Source: a virus. Taken from it: a stretch of DNA of 64,000 bases. The notes beneath the pieces are model-generated. The model was not told the DNA's origin and did not search any database. It was given only the letters and a program-made list of their open reading frames with translations. The position numbers and the translations under genes are program-made. Positions 1 through 8,885 of this stretch are shown here, piece by piece; position 1 is the first letter of the stretch; every line of letters starts with the position of its first letter. The stretch spans positions 1 to 64,000 of the IMG/VR virus record IMGVR_UViG_3300046804_001132; one strand, 5' to 3'.

Positions 1-2
1 TG

Positions 3-1058
3 GTAACAACTGGTGATACTGGCACGGTAACATCAACAATGATTGCTGATGGAACTATTGTAAATGGAGATATCAATGCATCAGCAGCAATTGTAGATAC
101 AAAACTTGCTACCATTTCTACAGCAGGCAAAGTATCTAATTCAGCAACAACAGCAACTGACGCTAACACAGCATCTGCTATTGTTGCTAGAGATGCATCT
201 GGAAACTTTTCTGCTGGAACAATTACAGCAACATTAAGTGGAACATCTTCTAAGGCAACAAATCTTGTTGGTGGAAACTCAACAACACTTCTTGGGTCAA
301 TTGGTTATCAATCAAATACCGATACAACAACAATGCTTTCTCCAAATACTACAACAACCAAGAAGTTTCTTCGTCAAACTGGCGATGGTACAAATGGTGC
401 AGTTCCAGCATGGGATACATTAGTAAATAGCGATATTCCTTCTGCACTCAGTTCAAAGACTTACGAGGGTATGACAATAACCTCAAGCACAGGAACCTTT
501 ACATTAACTAATTCAAAAACATTTGCTGTTCAAAACAGCATAACCTTGGCTGGTACTGATTCAACTACAATTACCTTGCCATCAACAACAGGAACAGTTG
601 CACTCAACAATCAAACCATGTATATTGGTACAACATCCGTCGCCATTAACAGGTCAAGTGCAAATCTTGCTTTGACTGGAATATCAAGTGTTGCTTTTCC
701 TGGATCAAGTTCTGGCACTGCAACTTTGCAGGCTGCATCAGCAGCGGGTACACCAACAATTACCCTACCATCAACTACAGGAACACTTGCGCTAACTTCT
801 GATCTATCTTCTTACGCTGCTCTTTCAGGTGCAACATTTACAGGAACAGTTATAGCAGCAACTCCAACAACTTCAATTGCATCTATTAGACTGCCACATG
901 GATCTGCTCCAACATCTCCAACAGATGGTGATGTGTGGACAACTAGTGCTGGAATGTATGTTCAAGTTAATGGAGCAACAGTTGGTCCACTTGGTACAGG
1001 CGGTGGCGGTGGTGGAACCACTGGTCTGCAAGATATTTTACTATTTGCTGGCATGTAA
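3..1058 (+). CDS. Tail fibre-like repeat protein, 5' partial
   Basis: The reading frame is open from the left edge, so the true start lies outside the window; an ATG at 39 is probably internal. The product is Thr/Ser/Ala-rich and low in charge, built of beta-type repeats. The motif ITLPSTTGT(V/L)AL occurs twice (around nt 570-605 and 760-795), and the N-terminal part has the ADGTIVNGDINASAAI pattern typical of marine and freshwater phage tail fibres. It ends in a glycine run and LLFAGM. The role as a virion fibre that contacts the host surface is inferred from composition and repeats; no catalytic domain is seen. Confidence 0.75.
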   Translation, partial: VTTGDTGTVTSTMIADGTIVNGDINASAAIVDTKLATISTAGKVSNSATTATDANTASAIVARDASGNFSAGTITATLSGTSSKATNLVGGNSTTLLGSIGYQSNTDTTTMLSPNTTTTKKFLRQTGDGTNGAVPAWDTLVNSDIPSALSSKTYEGMTITSSTGTFTLTNSKTFAVQNSITLAGTDSTTITLPSTTGTVALNNQTMYIGTTSVAINRSSANLALTGISSVAFPGSSSGTATLQAASAAGTPTITLPSTTGTLALTSDLSSYAALSGATFTGTVIAATPTTSIASIRLPHGSAPTSPTDGDVWTTSAGMYVQVNGATVGPLGTGGGGGGTTGLQDILLFAGM

Positions 1059-1123
1059 CAAAATTGTTACAAATTAATTTAATAAAATACTTGTTTATTT
1101 GCAACACTTTTTTACAATACCAC

Positions 1124-1152
1124 TTGTAGAATTTTTTAAACGCTGGTATACT
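1124..1152 (+). promoter_or_regulatory. Sigma70-type promoter for nrdJ
   Basis: TTGTAG at 1124-1129 and TATACT at 1147-1152 are separated by 17 bases, and the -10 is preceded by TGG (extended -10). Transcription would start near 1159, giving a roughly 30-base leader that contains the nrdJ ribosome binding site. Confidence 0.7.
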
Positions 1153-1188
1153 AAAGTCTTATTACAATTCAAAATGGAAGGTGTTAAT

Positions 1189-3144
1189 ATGTCATTTATT
1201 GACGAGAATGGATCAATCTCAGATCCATATAGAAACTTTATTCACGTTAGTCGTTATTCCCGTTGGTTAGAAGATAAGGGTAGGAGGGAAACGTGGGTAG
1301 AGACTGTAGATCGTTATATGACATTTATGAAAAACCATCTTGTCAATAATTTTGAATATGATGAGAACGATATTAAGTTTGCTCAGATAAAAGATGCAAT
1401 CGTTAATCACAAGGTTATGCCTTCTATGCGTGCTATGATGACCGCTGGGCCTGCATTAGAAAGAGACAACATTGCTGCCTACAACTGTTCTTTCATTGCT
1501 GTAGATAGCCTTAGAGCGTTCGATGAGGCCATGTATATTCTTATGAATGGAACTGGCGTAGGATTTTCAGTAGAACAAAAGTATGTTGCTCAATTGCCAA
1601 TTATTGCAGACGAATTCTTTCCAACCAATACCACCGTTATTGTTGAGGATAGTAAGTTGGGATGGGCAAAAGCATATAAGGAACTTATTGGTCTTTTAGT
1701 TATGGGACAGATTCCAAACTGGGATATGTCAAAGGTGCGTCCAGCAGGAGCAAGACTAAAGACTTTTGGTGGTCGTGCATCTGGTCCTAAGCCACTTAGT
1801 GATCTATTTAAGTTTACAGTTGAGCAGTTTAAGATTGCTGCTGGTCGTAGACTAAAGCCAATTGAGGCGCACGACATTATGTGTAAGATTGGTGAAGTAG
1901 TTGTTGTTGGTGGTGTTCGTCGTTCTGCTCTTATTTCTCTTTCAAACCTTGATGACTTTGAAATGGCTAAGGCTAAGTCAGGTCAATGGTGGGAGACAGA
2001 AGGACAGCGTGCTCTTGCCAATAATTCAGCGGTATATAACATGAAGCCAAATACAGCACAGTTCCTCAGAGAATGGAGAAATCTCTATGAGTCAAAGTCA
2101 GGAGAGCGTGGGATCTATAACATGGATTCCGTTAGAAAGCATATTGACAAGTTCGCAAGGCGTGACTCTTCCAAGGTTGCAGGCACTAATCCTTGTGGCG
2201 AAATCCTTCTCCGTGCCAATCAGTTTTGTAATCTAACTGAGGTAGTTATTGATGCACAGGATACAGAAGAAACTCTTGCAGAAAAGATTCGTCTAGCATC
2301 CATTCTTGGTACATGGCAATCAACACTTACAAACTTTAAGTACATTAGAAAGATTTGGAAGGATAACAGTGAAGAGGAAAGGCTTCTTGGTGTTTCTCTT
2401 ACTGGAATCTTTGGTAATCCTATTACTGGCACAAATCATTCTGCCCTACCACAGATTCTTACTAATCTACGTCAAATTGCTGTTGAGACAAATGTTGTTG
2501 AGGCAGAAAAACTTGGTATTCAGCAGTCCACTGCCGTAACAACGGTAAAGCCATCTGGAACTGTTTCTCAGTTGACTGGGGTATCAAGTGGAATCCATCC
2601 TTGGTATTCAGAATATTACATTCGTTCAGTAAGAGCAGATAACAAAGATCCCCTGACTCTATTCCTTAAGGACTTTGGTATTCCCAATGAGCCAGATGTA
2701 ATGAAGCCAGATGCAACAACAGTCTTCTACTTCCCAATCAAGGCTCCAGACGGAGCAACCGTAACAAAGGATCTATCTGCTATTGATCATTTGGAAATGT
2801 GGAAGGCATACCGTGAATTCTGGACAGAGCACAATCCATCTGTAACCATTAACATTGCAGAAGAAGAATGGCTAGAAGTTGGTGCTTGGGTATACAAGAA
2901 CTTTGATTCTATTGGAGGCGTTTCATTCCTACCATTGTCAGAGCACTCCTACAAGCAGGCACCATATCAAGAAATAACAAAAGAAGAGTATGAAATTGCG
3001 TTATCAAAGATGCCAAATAGCATTCCTTGGCAATCGCTACCACTTTACGAACTAGAAGACACAACTACTGGAACACAGGATCTCGCTTGTGTTGCAGGAG
3101 CATGTGAAGTTGTAGATATCACCTCATCTGTAAAAACTGCATAA
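1189..3144 (+). CDS. nrdJ: Class II (B12-dependent) ribonucleoside-triphosphate reductase
   Basis: Monomeric adenosylcobalamin-dependent reductase that makes dNTPs for phage replication. From the chosen ATG (651 residues) the family cysteines are visible: C100 in YNCSF, the radical cysteine C336 in NPCGE with E338, C347 in RANQFCN, and a C-terminal CxxxxC pair (C634/C639) that would re-reduce the active site. This set matches the Lactobacillus RTPR pattern. The start at 1189 is favoured over a TTG at 1099 because GGAAGGTG sits five bases upstream and the promoter -10 lies inside the longer version. The gene has its own promoter and a terminator behind it, sitting between two virion genes, so it looks like a self-contained insert (moron). 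It requires cobalamin from the host. Confidence 0.95.
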   Translation: MSFIDENGSISDPYRNFIHVSRYSRWLEDKGRRETWVETVDRYMTFMKNHLVNNFEYDENDIKFAQIKDAIVNHKVMPSMRAMMTAGPALERDNIAAYNCSFIAVDSLRAFDEAMYILMNGTGVGFSVEQKYVAQLPIIADEFFPTNTTVIVEDSKLGWAKAYKELIGLLVMGQIPNWDMSKVRPAGARLKTFGGRASGPKPLSDLFKFTVEQFKIAAGRRLKPIEAHDIMCKIGEVVVVGGVRRSALISLSNLDDFEMAKAKSGQWWETEGQRALANNSAVYNMKPNTAQFLREWRNLYESKSGERGIYNMDSVRKHIDKFARRDSSKVAGTNPCGEILLRANQFCNLTEVVIDAQDTEETLAEKIRLASILGTWQSTLTNFKYIRKIWKDNSEEERLLGVSLTGIFGNPITGTNHSALPQILTNLRQIAVETNVVEAEKLGIQQSTAVTTVKPSGTVSQLTGVSSGIHPWYSEYYIRSVRADNKDPLTLFLKDFGIPNEPDVMKPDATTVFYFPIKAPDGATVTKDLSAIDHLEMWKAYREFWTEHNPSVTINIAEEEWLEVGAWVYKNFDSIGGVSFLPLSEHSYKQAPYQEITKEEYEIALSKMPNSIPWQSLPLYELEDTTTGTQDLACVAGACEVVDITSSVKTA

Positions 3145-3155
3145 ATAGGTCTAGC

Positions 3156-3186
3156 AAGCGGGGTAAGGGTTGAGCCTGCCCCGCTT
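3156..3186 (+). terminator. Hairpin terminator after nrdJ
   Basis: AAGCGGGG (3156-3163) pairs perfectly with CCCCGCTT (3179-3186), with a short inner AGG/CCT pairing in the loop. The U-tract is weak (TTTGCTATACTT) and runs directly into the next promoter. Confidence 0.7.
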
Positions 3187-3195
3187 TGCTATACT
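3187..3195 (+). promoter_or_regulatory. Extended -10 promoter before the 1211-aa gene
   Basis: TGCTATACT is an extended -10 element immediately behind the terminator stem; no good -35 is seen. It is followed by AGGAGA and the ATG at 3211, so this transcript has a normal leader. Confidence 0.6.
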
Positions 3196-3210
3196 TAGAT
3201 AGGAGATAAT

Positions 3211-6200
3211 ATGGCTATACCACTTAATGATTACGCAACAAGGGCTTTCTCTGAACACCCAGTAGCCATTTGGAATCTTGATGATGATGCTTATTATGTC
3301 TCATTGATGACAAATACACAAAGACTATTTTCAAACTGGACAAAAACTGGGTGTACCGCAGATGATACTCCAACATTGCCATTAGTAGATTCTCCATTTG
3401 ACAGCGATATTTACTCATCGTTTTATGCAAACTCTGTTCCAGTATCAGATACAAGCATCACGCTAACTAGTCCAAGTCTTTTTCAACTAGATTCATTAAA
3501 TCAAGAACTGGGAACATTTTGTATAAATCTTTATTTATATCAAGACTCACTATTTGTTAATTGGTACGAAATTGGATATAAATATTATGACACTTTCCTT
3601 GGTGCAGAAAAAGAAGTTGTCAAGAAAATAGAAGCACCAAGCATAAAGCAGTGGATTAATTTTAACTTTACATTTACTATTCCACAAGACGATTCAAATA
3701 CTGTTGAAATGATTATTAGAGCAAATATAAAAACTGGTGGATCAACAACAGCAGACTACAACTTTATAGTAAATGGAATGTCTGTTGGTCAATGGTCAGA
3801 GGTTACTTGCTCAAAGTCATTGGGTAGGCAAACTGTTTCTTTGCCAGTATCATGTGGACTCTCTCCTTTAACAGGTATATCGGCAGATCAGTATGGTGTA
3901 TTAAGTGATAATGGATACTATATTGTAGAAGACAATGTTCTTCTTGCTCAAAATGAAGGCTTGCCAATAATATTTGGCACAGACTCTGTAACAAAAATTA
4001 TTGCATCGCAGTCTGGCAATCCATCATTTATTTTTCCTGGAAAAGGAATGCTCAATGCCGATGGAAGATACAAGAACTATTCTCTAGAAATGTGGATGAA
4101 GATAAAGCCAAACACATTAGAGTCACGAAGAATTCTTGGACCACTATCAAATGATTATGGCGTTTATGTAAGAGAAGGATTTATATCCTTGGTTCTTGGC
4201 GATGAGATTGGATCTTATTCAGTTTCTCAATGGTATAGACCAATGCTTATGCAATTAGTTTTTAATCAGATTACCGCTTCATTGATTATCAATGGAGAAG
4301 AAGTTATAACCATAAACTATGATAGAAAGAATATTGATCTTCCAACAGATACTGATTGGTGGGGAGTATATTCATACTCAGATATAGAAATATTTGAGAT
4401 TGACTGTATTTCAATATTCCCCTATATCATGCCAACACAGGTAGCAAAAAAGCATTTTGTTTGGGGACAAGGAGTTGAGTCTCTTCAATTCATTAATAAC
4501 GAGTTTATGGGGACAGCGGCAGCAATAGATTTCTCAAATGCTAACTATACATCAAACGTTGTTTACCCAGACACCTTCAGGTGGGATGCTGGATACTTCA
4601 ATAATATTAATGCTGGAACAACGTCAGTATCATTGCCAAATTACTCTTTACCAGTCATAAATATTGGAGGAAGAAAATTAAGTGACTGGTATTCAGCAAA
4701 TAAAGAAGTAAATCTTTTAGAGTATCCAGCAGAAGATCATCCAAAATTCTTTACATTTAGGCCAAATATTGATGATGGTGCTTGGGTAACATCGGGTACA
4801 AACTGGAATGAAACATCATATTTGAATTTTCCAACATTAAATATTCTTACAGATCCATTAAGTGCAATATACGGAGTATTTGAAATAAATGAAGAAATCA
4901 ACGAAACAAGACCATTAATACATTTTGTGAATGCCATAACTGGAACACGTTTAGAGATCAATGTAAATGGACTACATGTTGAGTATTCTTTTGATGGAAA
5001 TGTTTTTTATACAGATCCAATATCTATTGATAGTCATTTTGTGGTGGGGCTAAATTTTGAGTGGGTTTCTACAGAATTTGGATACGAACTATTAGCATTC
5101 TTTGGATCTCCATCATCAATAGAAATGTATGTTGGTGGGGACGGTATTACAACATTTGAAGGAAAAATTTATAGAATAGGATTTTGTAATCAAATAAACT
5201 TTAATGAAGTTTCAAGTCACTTTAGATTTAATGGAATAACAAACGTTGGAGATAATGGTCTTTTTGAAGAACACTTTGCAAGTTATACCCTTGTTGCAAT
5301 GAAAAGGTATAACAGATTTTTCCTTGATATATCTGTTTCATCTCAGTGGGAAGAATATTACCCGCTATCTCGCTTTGCTAGTTATATAAGAAATAAAAAT
5401 AATACCTCTTACTACGATCTAGATTTTATGCAAATAAATTTTGGTTATCCATCAATGATTGACTATATCGAAGAAATAATAGAAAATCTAGGATGGACAT
5501 ATTCAGAATTATTTAATGCTTATAATAATCCAGTAGCAAAGAGTTACGAAATTCTTGATGATCAGTTTATAACGGGGTATACAAATTATAATGATCTTAA
5601 AAATAATAACCAAGTAGACATTGTTTTGGATATGTCAAAGTCATCAATACAAGCGGATCTTACCTTCCAACTTTTGCAAGAAGGTGCAAACGAGCCTCTT
5701 AGTAGTTTCCCATATACAAAATCTTTAACGGATTCACTTGTAATTGATGCACAAGCAGAGAATACAAATGAAAGTCCGTACAAGGCATATTCTACAAAGT
5801 TTGAGTTCACCGACAATGTTGTTATTTATCCACCAAAGAATATAAATATTAATGACGTTGCTATGGTTATTCACTTTACCATAAATCAGGACGGTATACT
5901 TAGTGCTCCACTAAACATTAGAGATATGGAAATTACCTCTAGATCCCTTAATGAAAACACATTTAATCAGTTTGGAACAAAATTTGGTGTTCCACTGTAT
6001 CCATATGTACTAGATGGATTCTATTACAACAACAAAGAAAAGAATCCAATGTTAATTTATAAAGGAAATACGCCCTATCTTTATATGACAGAAACCTCTG
6101 GAGTCAAGGTTCTTACTAAAGGATCTGGACAAAAACAATATGGTTTCTCTATGCCAGTAAACTCAAACAGAAAATCAAAGTTTTCAGTTGGTGCCATGCA

Positions 6201-6846
6201 ATTATGGATGATGTATGATCTTCCAAACTTTCCAGAAACAAATATGCCAATATTTGAAATAGATTCATTAAACCAACAAATAGAATTTTGTATCTACCCA
6301 GACTATTCAGCACAAAGGGGGGTAATTTTTGCCAGAGATAAGATATCGAAGCAAGAAATTTATAATATATCCTACTATCAAAATGGTATTTATGTAAAAA
6401 ATCCTATTGTAAAACTTAATGAATGGAATAGCATAGGCTTCTCCTTTAATGAAGGATTAAGTTTTGATAACTATCCAGGTCTAATAAACATGTTGGGCGG
6501 AATCACCTTTAATAATATTTCATATTACATGGTTGATGGATTAGGAAAATCAGAAAGCCTGGTTGCAAGACCTTGGCTTAATGTCCTTAGTGATTTGGAC
6601 ATAAGTCCAACGGATCTTACTTGGCAATACTGGTATGCCGATAATCCAGAGGGCACACAGTGGAAGAATGTTTATATTCTAAGTCAAGAAAGTGCCTATA
6701 CCATCAGTCCAAAAGAAATCTATTCAAAGTATGTTGGCACAAACAGACAAGTTATAGATGATGATACTGGAATCGAAGTATCTGCAAATGCTTTTAGCAT
6801 ATTCTCTGACGCACTTTGGTCATCATATGCCGAAAAACCAGTGTAA
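3211..6846 (+). CDS. Very large virion structural protein (lectin-like)
   Basis: A 1211-residue protein with no recognised catalytic motif. It is rich in aromatic, Asn, Ser and Ile residues and has several stretches of the type LEMWMKIKP...LIINGEEV and IQLWMMYDLPNF...IEIDS, typical of concanavalin A/LamG-like jelly-roll domains repeated along the chain. Context between a fibre and the head module, plus the size, suggests a tail-tip, baseplate or side-fibre component that binds surface glycans. An AGGAGA ribosome binding site precedes the ATG. The lectin assignment is by pattern only. Confidence 0.6.
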   Translation: MAIPLNDYATRAFSEHPVAIWNLDDDAYYVSLMTNTQRLFSNWTKTGCTADDTPTLPLVDSPFDSDIYSSFYANSVPVSDTSITLTSPSLFQLDSLNQELGTFCINLYLYQDSLFVNWYEIGYKYYDTFLGAEKEVVKKIEAPSIKQWINFNFTFTIPQDDSNTVEMIIRANIKTGGSTTADYNFIVNGMSVGQWSEVTCSKSLGRQTVSLPVSCGLSPLTGISADQYGVLSDNGYYIVEDNVLLAQNEGLPIIFGTDSVTKIIASQSGNPSFIFPGKGMLNADGRYKNYSLEMWMKIKPNTLESRRILGPLSNDYGVYVREGFISLVLGDEIGSYSVSQWYRPMLMQLVFNQITASLIINGEEVITINYDRKNIDLPTDTDWWGVYSYSDIEIFEIDCISIFPYIMPTQVAKKHFVWGQGVESLQFINNEFMGTAAAIDFSNANYTSNVVYPDTFRWDAGYFNNINAGTTSVSLPNYSLPVINIGGRKLSDWYSANKEVNLLEYPAEDHPKFFTFRPNIDDGAWVTSGTNWNETSYLNFPTLNILTDPLSAIYGVFEINEEINETRPLIHFVNAITGTRLEINVNGLHVEYSFDGNVFYTDPISIDSHFVVGLNFEWVSTEFGYELLAFFGSPSSIEMYVGGDGITTFEGKIYRIGFCNQINFNEVSSHFRFNGITNVGDNGLFEEHFASYTLVAMKRYNRFFLDISVSSQWEEYYPLSRFASYIRNKNNTSYYDLDFMQINFGYPSMIDYIEEIIENLGWTYSELFNAYNNPVAKSYEILDDQFITGYTNYNDLKNNNQVDIVLDMSKSSIQADLTFQLLQEGANEPLSSFPYTKSLTDSLVIDAQAENTNESPYKAYSTKFEFTDNVVIYPPKNININDVAMVIHFTINQDGILSAPLNIRDMEITSRSLNENTFNQFGTKFGVPLYPYVLDGFYYNNKEKNPMLIYKGNTPYLYMTETSGVKVLTKGSGQKQYGFSMPVNSNRKSKFSVGAMQLWMMYDLPNFPETNMPIFEIDSLNQQIEFCIYPDYSAQRGVIFARDKISKQEIYNISYYQNGIYVKNPIVKLNEWNSIGFSFNEGLSFDNYPGLINMLGGITFNNISYYMVDGLGKSESLVARPWLNVLSDLDISPTDLTWQYWYADNPEGTQWKNVYILSQESAYTISPKEIYSKYVGTNRQVIDDDTGIEVSANAFSIFSDALWSSYAEKPV

Positions 6847-6848
6847 TC

Positions 6849-6857
6849 TGGTATACT
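6849..6857 (+). promoter_or_regulatory. Extended -10, leaderless-type promoter
   Basis: TGGTATACT is followed by seven bases and then the ATG at 6865. No Shine-Dalgarno sequence fits in the gap, so the predicted transcript starts at or next to the start codon. This is the likely promoter for the head operon. Confidence 0.65.
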
Positions 6858-6864
6858 TATAACC

Positions 6865-7233
6865 ATGAGCAACGGTAATAAGCCAAAAATTGGTAAGTCT
6901 AAGGCAACTTTCATCCCTAAAATGTATGATTGGGGTCTATACTTTTGGAAACTACCAAATGGTCACCTTTTTCATGATGGCGAAGGAAATCTTTTGAATA
7001 TTCCAGCAAATCGTGGGGATATTGCTAAAATGGCAGAACTCAAGGCAGCCGCTGCTCATTATGGTCAGCCAGATGGATCTCCTTGGTTCTACGCAGGTAT
7101 TCAGAGAGCAACAGATGAAGAATACAGCGAGCAGGTTGACAGAATGAAGCAGGGACTCATTCCAACAATGAATGATCTTGGAGCAGTTGCAGCAGCCAAG
7201 AAGACTCTTGAACTTTATGGAGATGAAGGATAA
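6865..7233 (+). CDS. Small head-module protein of unknown function
   Basis: A 122-residue protein that ends where the portal gene begins (TAATG overlap), so the two are translationally coupled. It has an aromatic segment (YDWGLYFWKLPNGHLF) followed by an alanine-rich helical region. I do not recognise a domain. Position directly before the portal fits a head-assembly or packaging accessory role. There is no Shine-Dalgarno site; the start is set by the -10 box seven bases upstream. Confidence 0.7.
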   Translation: MSNGNKPKIGKSKATFIPKMYDWGLYFWKLPNGHLFHDGEGNLLNIPANRGDIAKMAELKAAAAHYGQPDGSPWFYAGIQRATDEEYSEQVDRMKQGLIPTMNDLGAVAAAKKTLELYGDEG

Positions 7234-8864
7234 TGGAAGATTTTCAAAAGTATGTAGAAGCAAGAATGTCTGAATATAATAAGGAAGATGTTTTTGGTTC
7301 ACTAGATCCATTTGCTAAGAGTTGGGAAGAGTTGCGCGACCTTAGAGGTGCTTCAACAAACTTTAAGAGAAAGACAAGCAGAGTTGAAAAGGCAAATACT
7401 ACTGTAAATCAGGTTCCTCGTCAGGCAGATGGACAAATTGCAGAATCATACATTATTACATCATTGGCACAACCAGCAGGAAAGGGTGCTAGTTCAAAGA
7501 GAATTAATCCTGGTCAGGTATACCGTAATGGGTACGGAATCTTTGACGTAATCACACCACCATATAACCTTTATGAACTTTCTTCCTACTATGACACATC
7601 ATTTGCTAACCATGCTGCTATTGATGCCAAGGTATCTAATACAGTTGGTCTTGGATACAACTTCCAAATGACTCCAACAACAGTAATGAAGTTGGATATG
7701 GTAGAAAATGAAAAGAACAAGGCAGCAGCCAAGAAAAGAATAGAAAGATTAAAGATTCAACTTACAGAATGGCTAGAGTCATGCAATGACGAAGATAGTT
7801 TTACAAAGACTATGGAAAAGGTGGTGACAGATCTTGAGGCTACTGGAAATGGCTATATTGAAATTGGCAGAACTGTTGCAGGAGATATCGGATACATTGG
7901 ACACATACCATCAACAACGGTAAGAGTCCGTCGTATTCGTGACGGATATATTCAGATTATCGCTGGTACGATTGTATACTTCCGTAATTTTGGTGCTACT
8001 AATCCTAACCCCATTACTGATGATCCTCGTCCCAACGAGATTATTCATATCAAGGAATATTCACCACTTAACACCTTCTATGGTATTCCAGACATTATGG
8101 CAGCAATGACTTCACTTGTTGGAGATCAAATGGCTGCACAATATAACATTGATTACTTTGAGAATAAGGCTGTTCCACGATACATCGTTACCGTAAAGGG
8201 GGCGAAGTTGACCCCAGAGGCAGAGGATAAACTGTTTAGATTCTTGCAGACAGGACTCAAAGGTCAAAGTCATCGTACACTTTACATCCCGCTTCCTGGG
8301 GATAGCGAAGGAAGCAAGATTGAATTTGAGATGCATCCAATTGAGTCTGGTGTACAAGAGGCTTCATTTGAGAAGTATCGTCGCCAGAATCGTGATGACA
8401 TTCTTATGGCCCATCAGGTTCCTCTATCAAAGTTGGGCGGCGTAGATGGTGCAGCCGTTGCAGCAGCAATGTCTCAAGATCGTACATTCAAAGAACAGGT
8501 TTCTCGTCCAGCACAGCAATACTTAGAAAAGATTATCAACAAGATTATTAAAGAAAAGACAGATGCAGTAGAGTTGAAGTTCAATGAACTTACACTTACT
8601 GATGAAGTTGCTCAATCTCAAATATTCGAAAGATACCTTAAGACAAAGGCTATGCTTCCCAACGAAGTCCGTGAAAAAATTGGCTTGGCTCAAATTGATG
8701 GTGGAGATGCACCATTAGAACTTACCGCTCGTCAAGCAACGGATGCTCGCGCAAATACAGCACAGAATCGCCAAAGAGATGCAGAAAGAGCCAACAATCA
8801 ATCAGATGGTGCAGCGGCAATTTCTGGAAGAAATCCTAAGGGCGAAGGCGCAAAAACATCATAA
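7233..8864 (+). CDS. Portal protein (PBSX/SPP1-like)
   Basis: A 543-residue portal that would form the dodecameric DNA channel at the capsid vertex and dock terminase. Recognisable portal features are the N-terminal YELSSYYDTSFANHAAIDAKV segment (read in parts), the GNGYIEIGR strand, HIKEYSPLNTFYGIPD and the later helical clip/stem region with QVPLSKLGG. It overlaps the stop of the upstream gene and is followed by the protease and capsid genes, the usual order. The last 40 residues are polar and probably disordered. Confidence 0.88.
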   Translation: MEDFQKYVEARMSEYNKEDVFGSLDPFAKSWEELRDLRGASTNFKRKTSRVEKANTTVNQVPRQADGQIAESYIITSLAQPAGKGASSKRINPGQVYRNGYGIFDVITPPYNLYELSSYYDTSFANHAAIDAKVSNTVGLGYNFQMTPTTVMKLDMVENEKNKAAAKKRIERLKIQLTEWLESCNDEDSFTKTMEKVVTDLEATGNGYIEIGRTVAGDIGYIGHIPSTTVRVRRIRDGYIQIIAGTIVYFRNFGATNPNPITDDPRPNEIIHIKEYSPLNTFYGIPDIMAAMTSLVGDQMAAQYNIDYFENKAVPRYIVTVKGAKLTPEAEDKLFRFLQTGLKGQSHRTLYIPLPGDSEGSKIEFEMHPIESGVQEASFEKYRRQNRDDILMAHQVPLSKLGGVDGAAVAAAMSQDRTFKEQVSRPAQQYLEKIINKIIKEKTDAVELKFNELTLTDEVAQSQIFERYLKTKAMLPNEVREKIGLAQIDGGDAPLELTARQATDARANTAQNRQRDAERANNQSDGAAAISGRNPKGEGAKTS

Positions 8865-8885
8865 CAATTTAATAAAAGGTGTATA

